NCBI GenBank assembly: GCA_022446985.1
Contig: JAKVBD010000017.1
Coordinates: forward strand, 1-64,000
Source: Lentisphaerales bacterium
GTDB lineage: Bacteria; Verrucomicrobiota; Lentisphaeria; Lentisphaerales; Lentisphaeraceae
Reading direction: 5' to 3'
DNA: 64,000 bases
Made by a program: the position numbers and the translations under genes. Shown here one piece after another: positions 9,701 through 17,330 of this stretch (its first letter is position 1; each line of letters opens with the position of its first letter). Below the pieces are notes generated by a model. That model was not told the DNA's origin. It made no database searches and saw only the letters and a list, made by a program, of their open reading frames with translations.

Positions 9701-9873
9701 ATGTTAAGATAAAGGATGTTGATGGTTTTGACGTTCGTTATACAAGCGATGGCATGCCTCCGACAATTGAGTCTCCTGTTTTTCCAGCTTCAGGAGTAAA
9801 AAACAACGGGCAGCTGAAGGTGAAAACCTTTTCGGCGAATTACCCGCCAAGCGATACTGTATTAGTCAAATAA
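6709..9873 (+). CDS. Large PQQ-like beta-propeller protein with chitobiase-like C-terminus
   Basis: About 1054 residues from the ATG at 6709, which has AAAAGGA seven bases upstream; in-frame ATGs at 6685 and 6703 are alternatives. A signal peptide (MHFRLCTLLFSILIWIGFNAFA) is followed by DYRGGPQRSG, the usual opening of PQQ propellers. Blades are seen as TGKLLWR, TGKLLWKF, TGQQIWRY, TFKTLWSF, GKVLWQNK and TGKRFWDK, so there are probably two propellers in tandem. The last 50 residues (VRYTSDGMPPTIESPVFPA) match the chitobiase/hexosaminidase C-terminal beta-sandwich. A Cys pair (GCDCK) lies near residue 970. Substrate and cofactor binding cannot be told from sequence; it may be a structural propeller rather than a true quinoprotein dehydrogenase. 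Confidence 0.82.
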   Translation: MHFRLCTLLFSILIWIGFNAFASDYRGGPQRSGHVDVSLPETLNLTWQYKLLTPPSPALTGHNQRMKWDYAFQPIVVDDKAIFATSTDCSLYCLSLSTGKLLWRTTVGGAVRFAPSHYKGRLYFNSDDGHLYSVSLNTGKLLWKFRGGPQKSFILGQERVRSRWPGRGGVCIKDDILYTGFGIWPTEGIYIYAFDLKKHKVLWCNDMSGSIYMQQPHGGSHANSGISSQGYLVVCNNSLLVPTGRAGPAILNIADGKLLHFKFEGKYGGGDVSAMSGKDIFANNGVLFETPYERISKSTFSAVGFHKETVVGVDGNGSIALYVIKEVEKKDRKGKPYKVKDLFKAQTVNSSLKLSPESFLMTKTHYVIGAENTIVFIDKSNKSIKRFSVEGTVYGLNAGKGSVIASTDTGIMYCFSQRSSSIKHSQTMKQLRAHPFVKKWQSLSELGESRGNVVVFGDPAAHVLSSITQEGKYKVFGIYGNAQKHKVAQKALVQAGLYGTNIQTLPNTKKIDLPNYSADYVLDLKSQLNKSELDRILKPYGGVYLHQNLTKHVIRKGIEGDSSWTHLYSDPGNSLVSKTKLTGPFSIKWFSNFDRIVLDREVQMPGPLYAEGKVFLMGLNEVICSDVFTGQQIWRYEIEGLLKFIEGDGHYAGSSTTTGRICLSEENIFILHKDRCFVLEKRSGKLVKELKTPNKKYWGYAAIHNGYLIGSEANLEHKISWQYSRGDTSQIPSESTTIFAVNTKTFKTLWSFKPVKSIRNNAIAISENKVFLIDRELSKMDSKTTRAAKWRKAVREGKEKIDHPFGTLVALDIKRGKVLWQNKKEIFGTLLLSKNNFLLMTYTPTNWTQASEIGGRVAMLDATTGKRFWDKSLGKDWGGKSRPLIFDDEFFLEPYFFDLKTGEKGRRFKRKYGCGLISAAENMFIMRSGTLSYADTETCKVENFGGVRPGCWINSIPAASMIVSIEAQQGCDCKYINKSSVGLERRSPNPEYTESSGNVKIKDVDGFDVRYTSDGMPPTIESPVFPASGVKNNGQLKVKTFSANYPPSDTVLVK

Positions 9874-9889
9874 AATGACCTTAGTAAGA

Positions 9890-9913
9890 AACTGCGGGCA
9901 GCAACCCGCAGTT
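9890..9913. terminator. Hairpin between convergent genes
   Basis: AACTGCGGG-CAGCAA-CCCGCAGTT is a perfect 9-bp stem in the 51-base gap between the PQQ propeller gene and the ThuA gene. It is probably a shared bidirectional terminator, although neither side has a long T run. Confidence 0.7.
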
Positions 9914-9924
9914 AAAGCGAGAGT

Positions 9925-10695
9925 TTACTTCTGACTTAACCAGTTCACTGAGTTGATAAGGATCTGCGTTATGTTGTCATCCAGAAAGTCTTTCTTATGA
10001 CCGAAAGTAGTCCCAACAGTTTTACCACCGAATTTGTTATTCCAGGTCCACAGCGTTGGAGCGAACTCTTCTGCTTTGATGATATGCTCACCAAAGATAT
10101 TATTGTGAACTCGTGGTTTTGTTTTCGTATAACCTTCGGTAATGACTTTGGCTGATTTCGGAATATCGACTCGGTAGAGTGTTCCGTAAGACTTAAATTT
10201 ATCTTTAGAATCAGCAACAATCGGATGCTCTTTAAGCTTTAATGTATTATCAGCAGTGCCTTTCATGTGCAGAAAGAACTTGGTTCCCATGATATCTAAA
10301 CCGAAGCCGTGATTCAGCTTTTCTTGCTCATGTCCTTCTGGATAGTAAAAGGCATGCGATGTAGTGCGCATAGCGAGGACTGGCTTTCCTGATTTTACGT
10401 AGTCCATAAGAGGCTTCAGCTGCAGATCATCTATTTTTAAAAATCTCAAAAATAGAATGGCGACGTCAGCCTTTTTAAGAGCCTCCAATCCTGGTAAACC
10501 ACGTTCATCTTTTTCCGGATCCCACTCAGTGCTGATGACTTCGGTGGAGTAACCGGCTAGCTCGAGTTTTTTACTGAATTCCAGCAGTGTTGTTTGGGGC
10601 GTATAGTGGTGGGTTCCAGCAACGAGCACAACATGTTTCTTTTCGGCATTTATAGAACCGATAAGAATAAAGAAAAGCACACACAAAATTCTCAT
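9925..10695 (-). CDS. ThuA-like domain protein, exported
   Basis: A 256-residue protein with a signal peptide (MRILCVLFFILIGSINA). The mature part matches the ThuA (trehalose-utilisation-like) glutamine-amidotransferase fold: KKHVVLVAGTHHYTP at the start, LFLRFLKIDD, KPVLAMRTTSHAF in the position of the amidotransferase nucleophile elbow, then GTLYRVDIP and GKTVGTTFGHKKDF. A catalytic Cys is absent, as is usual in ThuA proteins of PVC bacteria. The gene follows the large SGNH/propeller/blue-copper gene on the same strand, with a hairpin between them. In PVC bacteria ThuA and sorbosone-dehydrogenase-like domains often occur together in one protein or operon, so a joint role in polysaccharide or glycoside oxidation is likely but unproven. 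Confidence 0.88.
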   Translation of the reverse strand: MRILCVLFFILIGSINAEKKHVVLVAGTHHYTPQTTLLEFSKKLELAGYSTEVISTEWDPEKDERGLPGLEALKKADVAILFLRFLKIDDLQLKPLMDYVKSGKPVLAMRTTSHAFYYPEGHEQEKLNHGFGLDIMGTKFFLHMKGTADNTLKLKEHPIVADSKDKFKSYGTLYRVDIPKSAKVITEGYTKTKPRVHNNIFGEHIIKAEEFAPTLWTWNNKFGGKTVGTTFGHKKDFLDDNITQILINSVNWLSQK

Positions 10696-10712
10696 AGTAA
10701 GTCCTCATGTAA

Positions 10713-10730
10713 GAGAGGCCGCAGCCTCTC
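10713..10730. terminator. Hairpin between the blue-copper gene and ThuA gene
   Basis: GAGAGGC-CGCA-GCCTCTC forms a perfect 7-bp stem in the 42-base gap. There is no T run on the minus strand, so it may act as an attenuator or mRNA-end stabiliser rather than a full terminator. Confidence 0.5.
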
Positions 10731-10737
10731 GTTTGAT

Positions 10738-13700
10738 TTATTTAACGATCAGTACACCTTTCATGATGATCCAGTGGCCAGGGAAAGTACAGATGTAAGG
10801 GTATCTGCCAGGCTCTTTAGGAGCTTGCATGCGTAAGGCAAAACTTGAGTTGGGTTTGACCAGTGGAGTACTGAAAAGAACTTCCGGAACTTTTGGAACG
10901 AAGTGCTTTTTGTAACCATCCATACTTCTGGCCATTTCATTAGCTGCTGCACCGACTTTTTGCTCTGCACCCGGTTTAACAATGACCAGATTGTGCGCCG
11001 TTGCAGATGTATTCAATAAGCTGATTTTTAGAGGCTGACCAGCTTTGACGGTAATTTCATTGACTGTGAAAGTCATTTGTTCTGTACAGTCAATTTCTAC
11101 ATTTTTTAGCTTTGGATCAGCATCAAACTGTGCTTGTGTCGAGTTGCGGGCTCTGAGGTTTTGTTTGAGATTCGATTCTTTGATAGTTGTGTGAATAAAT
11201 TCTGCTAAATCAGCATCTGTTTCTGCTGACCAGTGGCGGCCAAGAGCTTCAGAACCCAGAGCAGTAATAGTCGCATAGCTTAGGTGAGCATCTAAAGGTT
11301 TCTTAATGATGTTGCGAATAGCAGTCAAAGAATCTTTTGTACCGACATAGCTGGTTGCCACTGCCGTTTCCATTCTGACCAGGCCATTTTCGTCATTGCT
11401 GGCTTTCAGAAGGAGTTCGTTGGCATTTTCGAAATGCGGGAACCAGTAGCGGAATTGGCGAATCGCCGCTGCACGGGCATAGTGAACTTCACAGTTAAGA
11501 AGTTCTACCAGCAGAGGCTTATTGACTTTGTCAATAGCTCTGGAAAGCCACATGACTTCAGTTTGGTGGTGACGGTAACGCGGATCATTTTTATCTAAAC
11601 CGGCTAGCCATTTTTGCATTGCAGCTTCGACTTTATCGGCATCGCGCTCCATGATCTCACTTTTCGCCCAGTAACGTACGCGGTACTCTTTTCTTTTAAG
11701 TAACTCAAGAAGGTTTTCTAGTGACTCACCGGCAATTTTAGGTGCGTCTTGCAGTTTTTTGCCTTTAGTTGTGACACGCCAGATACGGCCAGCAGTACGG
11801 TCACGACGTTCATCACGTAAAGAGTACTGAGCATGACCTTTAACCGGGTTGTACCAGTCACAGATGTATAAAGCGCCACGAGGGCCAAAACGAATGTCGA
11901 CTGGAATGAAACTCAGGTTCTTGGCGAACAGAAGGTTTGTTTCAAGCTTCTCTTTATAGTGAGCTGTTTTTTCTTCCCACTTGTGAATCTCAATTCTGTT
12001 AGTTGGTTTGTAGCGAACCTTGATGACGCCTCCCTGTAGTTCTTCAGGGAAAGTATCGAAGTCAACAACTTCCTGGCCGCAAGTACCTGAGTAGGCATCG
12101 ATGCCTGCAGGTTTCGGGTGCTGCTGAGGGTATGGAGGGTTGGTTGCGTGGAAGCTACTGGCAAAGTTCGGGTGACTGGCGATGTGGAAACCCCAATCAT
12201 CAAATGTCGCTCCCCATGGATTGGTATTATGGTAGTTACCAAAGCTGGTCAACTTGTGAGTTGAAGGGTGGTACTGGAACCAGGCGCTGTTTTTAGCTCT
12301 TACAGGTCCATAAGCAGTTTCAACTTGTGAGTTGTGGAAAACAGATTCACGGAAAAGCAGGTCGCCATCTGGAGTTCTGACAAAGTCGTGAAGTGAGTGG
12401 TGTGAGTCCTCTGTACCGAATCCACTGAAAATAACGCGGCGGAAATCAGCTTTGCCATCGCCATCTGTATCTTTAATGAAAAGCAGGTTTGGCTGATCAG
12501 AAACGTAGACACCGCCATCGCCGAATTCAAAGGCCAGTGGTATGTGCAGGTCATCGGCAAAAGTTGTGCATTTATCAGCTTTGCCATCGCCATCTGTATC
12601 TTCCAGGATGATGAGCTTATCGCTGTGTTCCTGGCCAGGGTAAATGTGTGGATAAGTTGTTGAAGTACTCACCCAAAGACGGCCTTTGTTGTCCCACTTC
12701 ATATGGATAGGGCAGGCAAGCTCCGGGAACTCTTCTTCAGATGCAAAAAGGTTGACTTCAAAGCGTGGATCTATATCGAAGCTCTTATACTCATTTTCAG
12801 GACTCATGAATTTATTTGCACCGCGACTTTGGTCGGCCTCTGGCATGTGCGGAACATTTGAGTCATCAATTTTAGAGTTTTTACCCTGACTGAGATTCCA
12901 CATATGCTGATCGCGATTGGCAGACATCATGTCAAAGCTTTGCATCGCCGGCAGGAAGTCCAGGTAACCATATCTTGAGCTGCGGCCACCTGTATAGTAG
13001 AAAGTATTTAAAGGGCGGTAACGACGGAAGAACTGACGGTTTTTATTTAGGGCAGCTAAGCGAACCTCTTCACTGATCTTTGGTGCTGGAGTTTTAAAGG
13101 TCTGTTCAAAAAGGCTTTTAGCAAAAACTTTGTAGCCATCTTCAAGTAAGTGTACACCATTCGATGTCAGGTCGCCTTCGGCAGCCATAGCTTTTAAAGT
13201 GTCATCGTAAACATTTACGAAACCTACTTGCTGTTGTTGAGCAATTTCAGCCATAGCGTCGGCATACATTTTGATATTTTTATTATTTAAATCAGCCGCC
13301 TTAACTCCAGAAACATTCTCGTTGGCAATGGGTGAAAGTAAAACAATTTTTGGAGAAGTCTTAGCATTAAAGGCAGTCGATTTGAGCTCTGTTAAATAAG
13401 CTTTCAAATCTTCTTTAAATTTATCTAAACCTTCAGTTCCCTTGAACGATTCATTGAAACCAAAAGCTGCAAATATGACGTCAGCTTTAACAAAGGCGAG
13501 GTGCTGTTCAAGATCGGCAAAATTACCAGGTCGCGGTTGAATAGTGATTTCATCAGCGGCCCAGGAAAGGTTGCGAATACTCAATTCTAAATCTTTGAAT
13601 TGGCTGTGTAGCATGGCTTCAAAGTAGGCGTAATCCCCAGCGCGCTCAAGTAGAGTATTGCCGATGTAAGCGATGCGGTCGCCTTTATTTAATTTTAAAG

Positions 13701-13887
13701 GAAGAGTAGTTGCCAGTGGCGCAGTTTTAGGTGCTTTGGGAGCTGATTTTTCGTAGAGGGCAAACTCATTAAGCTTACCATCATTTTTTGGCGTCTGAGA
13801 GTTTCTATTCTTTTTAGGTGCAGCCGTTGCAGAGACCAGACATCCAGCCAGAGCTGCGGCACCAATATACCTTAATGCTTTGTTCAT
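10738..13887 (-). CDS. Multidomain SGNH hydrolase / sorbosone-dehydrogenase propeller / HEAT / blue-copper protein
   Basis: 1049 residues with a signal peptide and four modules. (1) About 60-285: an SGNH/GDSL-hydrolase-like domain (GDRIAYIGNTLLERAG, then FAAFGFNESFKG, ending at SNGVHLLEDGYK; GNT stands where GDS is usual). (2) About 370-690: PVC-type membrane-bound dehydrogenase/sorbosone-dehydrogenase propeller with repeated DTDGDGKAD calcium-type loops and RFGPRGALYICDWYNP. (3) About 720-870: HEAT-like helices. (4) About 935-1049: a cupredoxin with azurin-spaced type 1 copper ligands His965, Cys1033, His1038 and Met1042 (CTFPGHWIIM). PVC relatives often end in a CXXCH cytochrome c domain; here copper seems to take that electron-acceptor place. 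Substrate is unknown. Confidence 0.88.
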   Translation of the reverse strand: MNKALRYIGAAALAGCLVSATAAPKKNRNSQTPKNDGKLNEFALYEKSAPKAPKTAPLATTLPLKLNKGDRIAYIGNTLLERAGDYAYFEAMLHSQFKDLELSIRNLSWAADEITIQPRPGNFADLEQHLAFVKADVIFAAFGFNESFKGTEGLDKFKEDLKAYLTELKSTAFNAKTSPKIVLLSPIANENVSGVKAADLNNKNIKMYADAMAEIAQQQQVGFVNVYDDTLKAMAAEGDLTSNGVHLLEDGYKVFAKSLFEQTFKTPAPKISEEVRLAALNKNRQFFRRYRPLNTFYYTGGRSSRYGYLDFLPAMQSFDMMSANRDQHMWNLSQGKNSKIDDSNVPHMPEADQSRGANKFMSPENEYKSFDIDPRFEVNLFASEEEFPELACPIHMKWDNKGRLWVSTSTTYPHIYPGQEHSDKLIILEDTDGDGKADKCTTFADDLHIPLAFEFGDGGVYVSDQPNLLFIKDTDGDGKADFRRVIFSGFGTEDSHHSLHDFVRTPDGDLLFRESVFHNSQVETAYGPVRAKNSAWFQYHPSTHKLTSFGNYHNTNPWGATFDDWGFHIASHPNFASSFHATNPPYPQQHPKPAGIDAYSGTCGQEVVDFDTFPEELQGGVIKVRYKPTNRIEIHKWEEKTAHYKEKLETNLLFAKNLSFIPVDIRFGPRGALYICDWYNPVKGHAQYSLRDERRDRTAGRIWRVTTKGKKLQDAPKIAGESLENLLELLKRKEYRVRYWAKSEIMERDADKVEAAMQKWLAGLDKNDPRYRHHQTEVMWLSRAIDKVNKPLLVELLNCEVHYARAAAIRQFRYWFPHFENANELLLKASNDENGLVRMETAVATSYVGTKDSLTAIRNIIKKPLDAHLSYATITALGSEALGRHWSAETDADLAEFIHTTIKESNLKQNLRARNSTQAQFDADPKLKNVEIDCTEQMTFTVNEITVKAGQPLKISLLNTSATAHNLVIVKPGAEQKVGAAANEMARSMDGYKKHFVPKVPEVLFSTPLVKPNSSFALRMQAPKEPGRYPYICTFPGHWIIMKGVLIVK

Positions 13888-14147
13888 TTACAATTCCTTG
13901 AGCTTATTTTTAAGGTTATACAAGATGAGAGGAAGCGTTCTAACTTCAAAAATATATTTTTTTGTAAAAAGTTGGGAAGGTGGGCATATGTGACAATTTT
14001 TAGAATAGTTTTACGGGAAAAATAAAAAATTTTCAATAAAAATAAAAAAAAGTTCTAAAGTTCTAAAAAGGACTGCCGATAAGCTATATTTAGAAAAGAT
14101 TTTTAATGAAAATAAATTCGGCGGGAAACTGCCGTTTGGAGAAAAAA

Positions 14148-14825
14148 ATGTTAGAAAAGATCAGCATAAGTTTGGATTTAAGCGATGCCGCTTTTAAATC
14201 CTCATTGCTGCCTCTAATAGAAGAGGTGGATATGCTGAACTTGTCTGTTGAAGGTACTCCTTATCCTGAAGAAATAATTGTTACTGATGATGCGGAATAT
14301 TCAGTTAAGACCGGCGAGATCATCATAGCAGTTGATTGTAATCACCCTTCTGCATATGCCAGTGTTGCTGCAAAGCATTTAGAAATAGTGAATGCCCTAA
14401 AGAAAGCGGTTTGTTATTGGGAAACTGCCAGAATGAACCGGACTTCGGTAAATTCAATGAAGAATCATGGCGGCTTGCTTGAGGAATTGGCTTCAAAAAT
14501 TCTAAAATCAGCCCAAGATAAGAAATTATCGGCAGCTGTCTGTCAGTCGATTGTTCAAGATATGCCTATTGCTATGGTAGTAATTGATTCAAAGGGTTCA
14601 GTGGTATTAATGAATGAAAAGGCACAGGACTTTTTCAAAGGGAGCGATGTAAACCCGCAGGGTAAACTTGCAGAGATTGCTTTGCCTTATGAGTTTAATG
14701 AATTGCTGACAGATAAAGTTCAAGAACCTTATGAAGCTGTTGTAAACGGCTCCAGAATAACCCTCAAAAAATTTACTGTACCAGTTGGTAACCACAACTC
14801 AGCTACAGTTCTTCTCTTTTATTAA
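14148..14825 (+). CDS. PAS-domain protein without output domain
   Basis: About 225 residues from the ATG at 14148, preceded by GGAG; an upstream in-frame ATG at 14106 has no such site. The N-terminal half is a small alpha/beta region with no named family, followed by a helical linker. The C-terminal 90 residues resemble a PAS sensor: SIVQDMPIAMVVIDSKG, VVLMNEKAQDFF, then the beta strands up to the end. No kinase, cyclase or DNA-binding domain follows. It stands alone between a divergent gene and gdhA. It may act as a stand-alone sensor or adaptor; the ligand is unknown. Confidence 0.75.
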   Translation: MLEKISISLDLSDAAFKSSLLPLIEEVDMLNLSVEGTPYPEEIIVTDDAEYSVKTGEIIIAVDCNHPSAYASVAAKHLEIVNALKKAVCYWETARMNRTSVNSMKNHGGLLEELASKILKSAQDKKLSAAVCQSIVQDMPIAMVVIDSKGSVVLMNEKAQDFFKGSDVNPQGKLAEIALPYEFNELLTDKVQEPYEAVVNGSRITLKKFTVPVGNHNSATVLLFY

Positions 14826-14846
14826 CAATTGACGCTGCGATACCGT

Positions 14847-14862
14847 CCCGGTTTTAGCCGGG
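14847..14862 (+). terminator. Weak terminator-like hairpin after the PAS gene
   Basis: CCCGG-TTTTAG-CCGGG lies 22 bases after the stop codon and is followed by a short ATTTT stretch. Confidence 0.45.
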
Positions 14863-15011
14863 CGGCTATTTTGCATTTATTCCTCTCTAAGGCCTTAGTA
14901 TTTTGCCCTTGTTTAATAGAAATAACTTTATAAAGCTTTTTATTAAAAAATTTACATTCCGTTCATTTTTGTGTTAATTTAAGTAGTATGAACTAATCGG
15001 GAGCACAGATT

Positions 15012-16361
15012 GTGGATACAGTGAATAAAGACCTTGGTAAATTTATGAATGGTCTCGTTAAAAGAAATCCCGGGGAAGTAGAGTTTCATCAGGCCGTTGA
15101 AGAGGTCGCCTCTACCTTGATGCCTTTCATAAATGAAAATACCAAATATAAAGATGCACAGATTCTAGAGCGTCTAACAGAGCCGGATCGCATAATTATC
15201 TTCCGTGTTTGTTGGGAAGATGACAATGGCCAGGTCAGAACCAATCGCGGTTACCGGGTTCAGTTTAACAATTCTATTGGTCCTTATAAAGGCGGTCTGC
15301 GCTTTCACCCAACAGTTAGTTTAAGTGTTTTAAAGTTTCTTGGTTTTGAGCAGATTTTCAAAAATAGTCTGACAACTCTTCCTCTTGGTGGAGCTAAAGG
15401 CGGAGCCAACTTCAATCCGAAAGGCAAGTCAGATGCAGAAGTGATGCGCTTCTGTCAGTCTTTTATGACTGAACTAACTCGTCATATTGGTGCGGATATC
15501 GATGTCCCTGCTGGAGATATTGGTGTCGGTGCCCGTGAGATCGGTTACCTTTATGGACAGTTTAAACGTCTCAATAATCGTCTAACGGGTGCTATTACCG
15601 GTAAAGGTTATGATTATGGTGGCAGTCTTATGAGACCCGAAGCTACTGGTTACGGGTGTGTTTACATGGCTAGAGAAGCTTTGGATAAAGCAGGTGATGA
15701 TTTAGCCGGTAAGAAATGTTTGGTTTCAGGTTCAGGTAATGTTGCGCAACATGCAACTGAAAAGCTACTTGAGTTGGGTGCGACGGTTCTGACTTTATCA
15801 GATTCAGGTGGCAGTATATATGATCCAGATGGTATTGATGAGGAAAAGTTGGCTTTTGTCAAAGAACTAAAAAATGTTCGACGTGAGCGTATTTCTGAAT
15901 ACTGTGAGAAATACCCTAAAGCTGAATTCCTTGAGGGGAAAAGGCCTTGGGGTGTTGCTGCCGACTTGGCTTTCCCTTGTGCAACTCAAAATGAAATTGG
16001 CATTGTCGATGCCAAAGAGCTGGTAATTAACAATTGTAGACTTGTTTGTGAAGGGGCTAATATGCCGACAGATAATGAGAGTATCGGTTACTTTCAGGCA
16101 AATGGCGTGAGCTTTGTTCCTGGTAAGGCTGCCAATGCTGGTGGTGTTGCCGTTTCAGGACTGGAGATGACTCAGAACTCTATGCGCATTCAGTGGAGTG
16201 CAGAAGAAGTAGATGCCAAGTTGTTGAGTATCATGCAAAATATTCACAGTAAGTGCGTTGATTACGGTACTGAAAATGGCAAGGTCAATTACGTCAAAGG
16301 AGCTAATATTTCGGCTTTTAAAAAGGTGGCGGATACTATCCTTGCGTATGGGATAATCTAG
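15012..16361 (+). CDS. gdhA: NADP-type glutamate dehydrogenase
   Basis: 449 residues, the usual length of hexameric bacterial GDH. It makes glutamate from 2-oxoglutarate and ammonia. Visible landmarks are the substrate loop GPYKGGLRFHP at 90-100, the catalytic lysine Lys129 in PLGGAKGG, the DVPAGDIGVGAREIGY segment, the YGGSLMRPEATGYG block and the Rossmann motif SGSGNVAQ. The start is a GTG with GGGAG upstream. The 3' end overlaps the convergent RAYT gene by four bases, so there is no room for a conventional terminator between them. Confidence 0.96.
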   Translation: MDTVNKDLGKFMNGLVKRNPGEVEFHQAVEEVASTLMPFINENTKYKDAQILERLTEPDRIIIFRVCWEDDNGQVRTNRGYRVQFNNSIGPYKGGLRFHPTVSLSVLKFLGFEQIFKNSLTTLPLGGAKGGANFNPKGKSDAEVMRFCQSFMTELTRHIGADIDVPAGDIGVGAREIGYLYGQFKRLNNRLTGAITGKGYDYGGSLMRPEATGYGCVYMAREALDKAGDDLAGKKCLVSGSGNVAQHATEKLLELGATVLTLSDSGGSIYDPDGIDEEKLAFVKELKNVRRERISEYCEKYPKAEFLEGKRPWGVAADLAFPCATQNEIGIVDAKELVINNCRLVCEGANMPTDNESIGYFQANGVSFVPGKAANAGGVAVSGLEMTQNSMRIQWSAEEVDAKLLSIMQNIHSKCVDYGTENGKVNYVKGANISAFKKVADTILAYGII

Positions 16362-17266
16362 GGTTTAAAATAACAATCCGACCATGGCCAATCTTTTTTA
16401 GAATCAGTTAGTTTAGCTTTAACTGGATTATGATGAATATACTGGATCGTTTGATTGAAGTGATTTTGGTCACGGATAAAGCGATCCCAGTATTCTCTTT
16501 GCCAAATTGAAAACTTCTTTTTTAAGTTGGGAGTGCCATTCTTCGCTGTGGCAGACTTTATCGAGCTGGGAGCGCCGCTCTCCGATGCTGCCGACTCTAT
16601 CGAGCTGGGAGCGCCGCTCTCCGATGCTGCCGACTCTATCGAGCTGGGAGCGCCGCTCTCCGATGCTGCATGTCGTATTGAATCGTCTTTCTCTGTAGTG
16701 AGAGTGCCGCTCTCCGATGCGGCACTTAAGTACGCTTCTAAAAAAACATCATTGTTGAGGACAAAATTTGTCGTAAACAATTTCCATGACCTTACAAGGT
16801 TGCCAATTTTTTGATTGGGGTAGACTTTGATTAGCAAGTGAACATGGTTTGGCATAACGGTGTAAGCAATTAGATCATACTTTTCTTGATCAAAATATTT
16901 CCAGGAAGAGATAACTTGTTCCGCAACTTCTGGAATTTTTAGAAGGCAGCTTCCATAGCTTTTGTCTAATATGTTCTCTATGAATAATCTGCGATGTCGT
17001 GCTTTTGCCGCATCGGAGAGCGGCGCTTCTGAGTAGTTTGACTTACTATTAGTGCCAATTCCTTTTGCCGCATCGGAGAGCGGCGCTCCTAAGGTAGTGT
17101 TTAGACCTTGTTCTGTATCGAATTGTGACACTTTTGCCATTAGGTAATTTGGGAGTGAGTCTGCTAGCCTATACGTAATGAATTGATATTTATGATCTGC
17201 CTCATAGTGAGGAATGTAACCACGAGAGTGCCAATTTTGAGAATTGTTGAATTCGTGACGCATCAC
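16358..17266 (-). CDS. REP-associated tyrosine transposase (RAYT) carrying REP sequence in frame
   Basis: 302 residues. The Y1/TnpA_REP core is clear: HSRGYIPHYEADHKYQFITYRL at the start, the HUH-type motif MPNHVHLLI near residues 138-146, and the C-terminal WQREYWDRFIRDQNHF and YIHHNPVKAKL blocks. Two insertions are unusual. Residues near 60-88 read GAPLSDAAK twice, and residues near 185-260 read AASESGAPSSIES in 13-residue repeats. Both are translations of the REP-like palindrome GAGCGCCGCTCTCCGATGC in opposite orientations. The reading frame stays open. RAYTs mobilise or spread REP elements, and the same palindrome occurs near 34.4 and 34.6 kb. Activity with about 100 added residues is uncertain. 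Confidence 0.9.
   Translation of the reverse strand: MMRHEFNNSQNWHSRGYIPHYEADHKYQFITYRLADSLPNYLMAKVSQFDTEQGLNTTLGAPLSDAAKGIGTNSKSNYSEAPLSDAAKARHRRLFIENILDKSYGSCLLKIPEVAEQVISSWKYFDQEKYDLIAYTVMPNHVHLLIKVYPNQKIGNLVRSWKLFTTNFVLNNDVFLEAYLSAASESGTLTTEKDDSIRHAASESGAPSSIESAASESGAPSSIESAASESGAPSSIKSATAKNGTPNLKKKFSIWQREYWDRFIRDQNHFNQTIQYIHHNPVKAKLTDSKKDWPWSDCYFKP
16524..16734. repeat. 39-bp tandem REP-derived repeats inside the RAYT gene
   Basis: Three near-perfect 39-bp units start at 16563, 16602 and 16641, each holding GAGCTGGGAGCGCCGCTCTC and a GATGCTGC end. A degenerate unit precedes them (from about 16524) and another follows (to about 16734, ending GATGCGGCA). Because 39 is a multiple of three the RAYT frame is kept. 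GAGC-GCC-GCTC is a self-complementary core. Confidence 0.9.
17003..17090. repeat. Two inverted-orientation REP copies in the 5' part of the RAYT gene
   Basis: TTTTGCCGCATCGGAGAGCG occurs at 17003 and again at 17063, each followed by GCGCT(T/C)CT. These are the reverse complement of the palindrome near 16.6 and 34.4 kb. The two copies are 60 bases apart and also keep the reading frame. Confidence 0.88.
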
Positions 17267-17287
17267 TTGCCCTTTTGATCGACCAAT

Positions 17288-17320
17288 AAAAAAGCCACCA
17301 AGTTAATTTTTGGTGGCTTT
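17288..17320 (-). terminator. Intrinsic terminator of the small lipoprotein gene
   Basis: AAAGCCACCAA / TTGGTGGCTTT is an 11-bp perfect stem with an eight-base loop. A T run follows on the minus strand. It sits just after the lipoprotein stop and upstream of the RAYT gene. Confidence 0.9.
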
Positions 17321-17330
17321 AGAAAGTTAG

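Noticed and set aside
16563-16680. Possible CRISPR array (39-bp direct repeats)
   Set aside because: The repeats are contiguous with no unique spacers, lie in an open transposase frame and match the REP palindrome; no cas genes are near.
16507-16814. Plus-strand frames with LSSWERRSPML or SIELGAPLSDAAD repeats
   Set aside because: They are the other-frame readings of the REP units in the RAYT gene; the minus frame holds the catalytic motifs.
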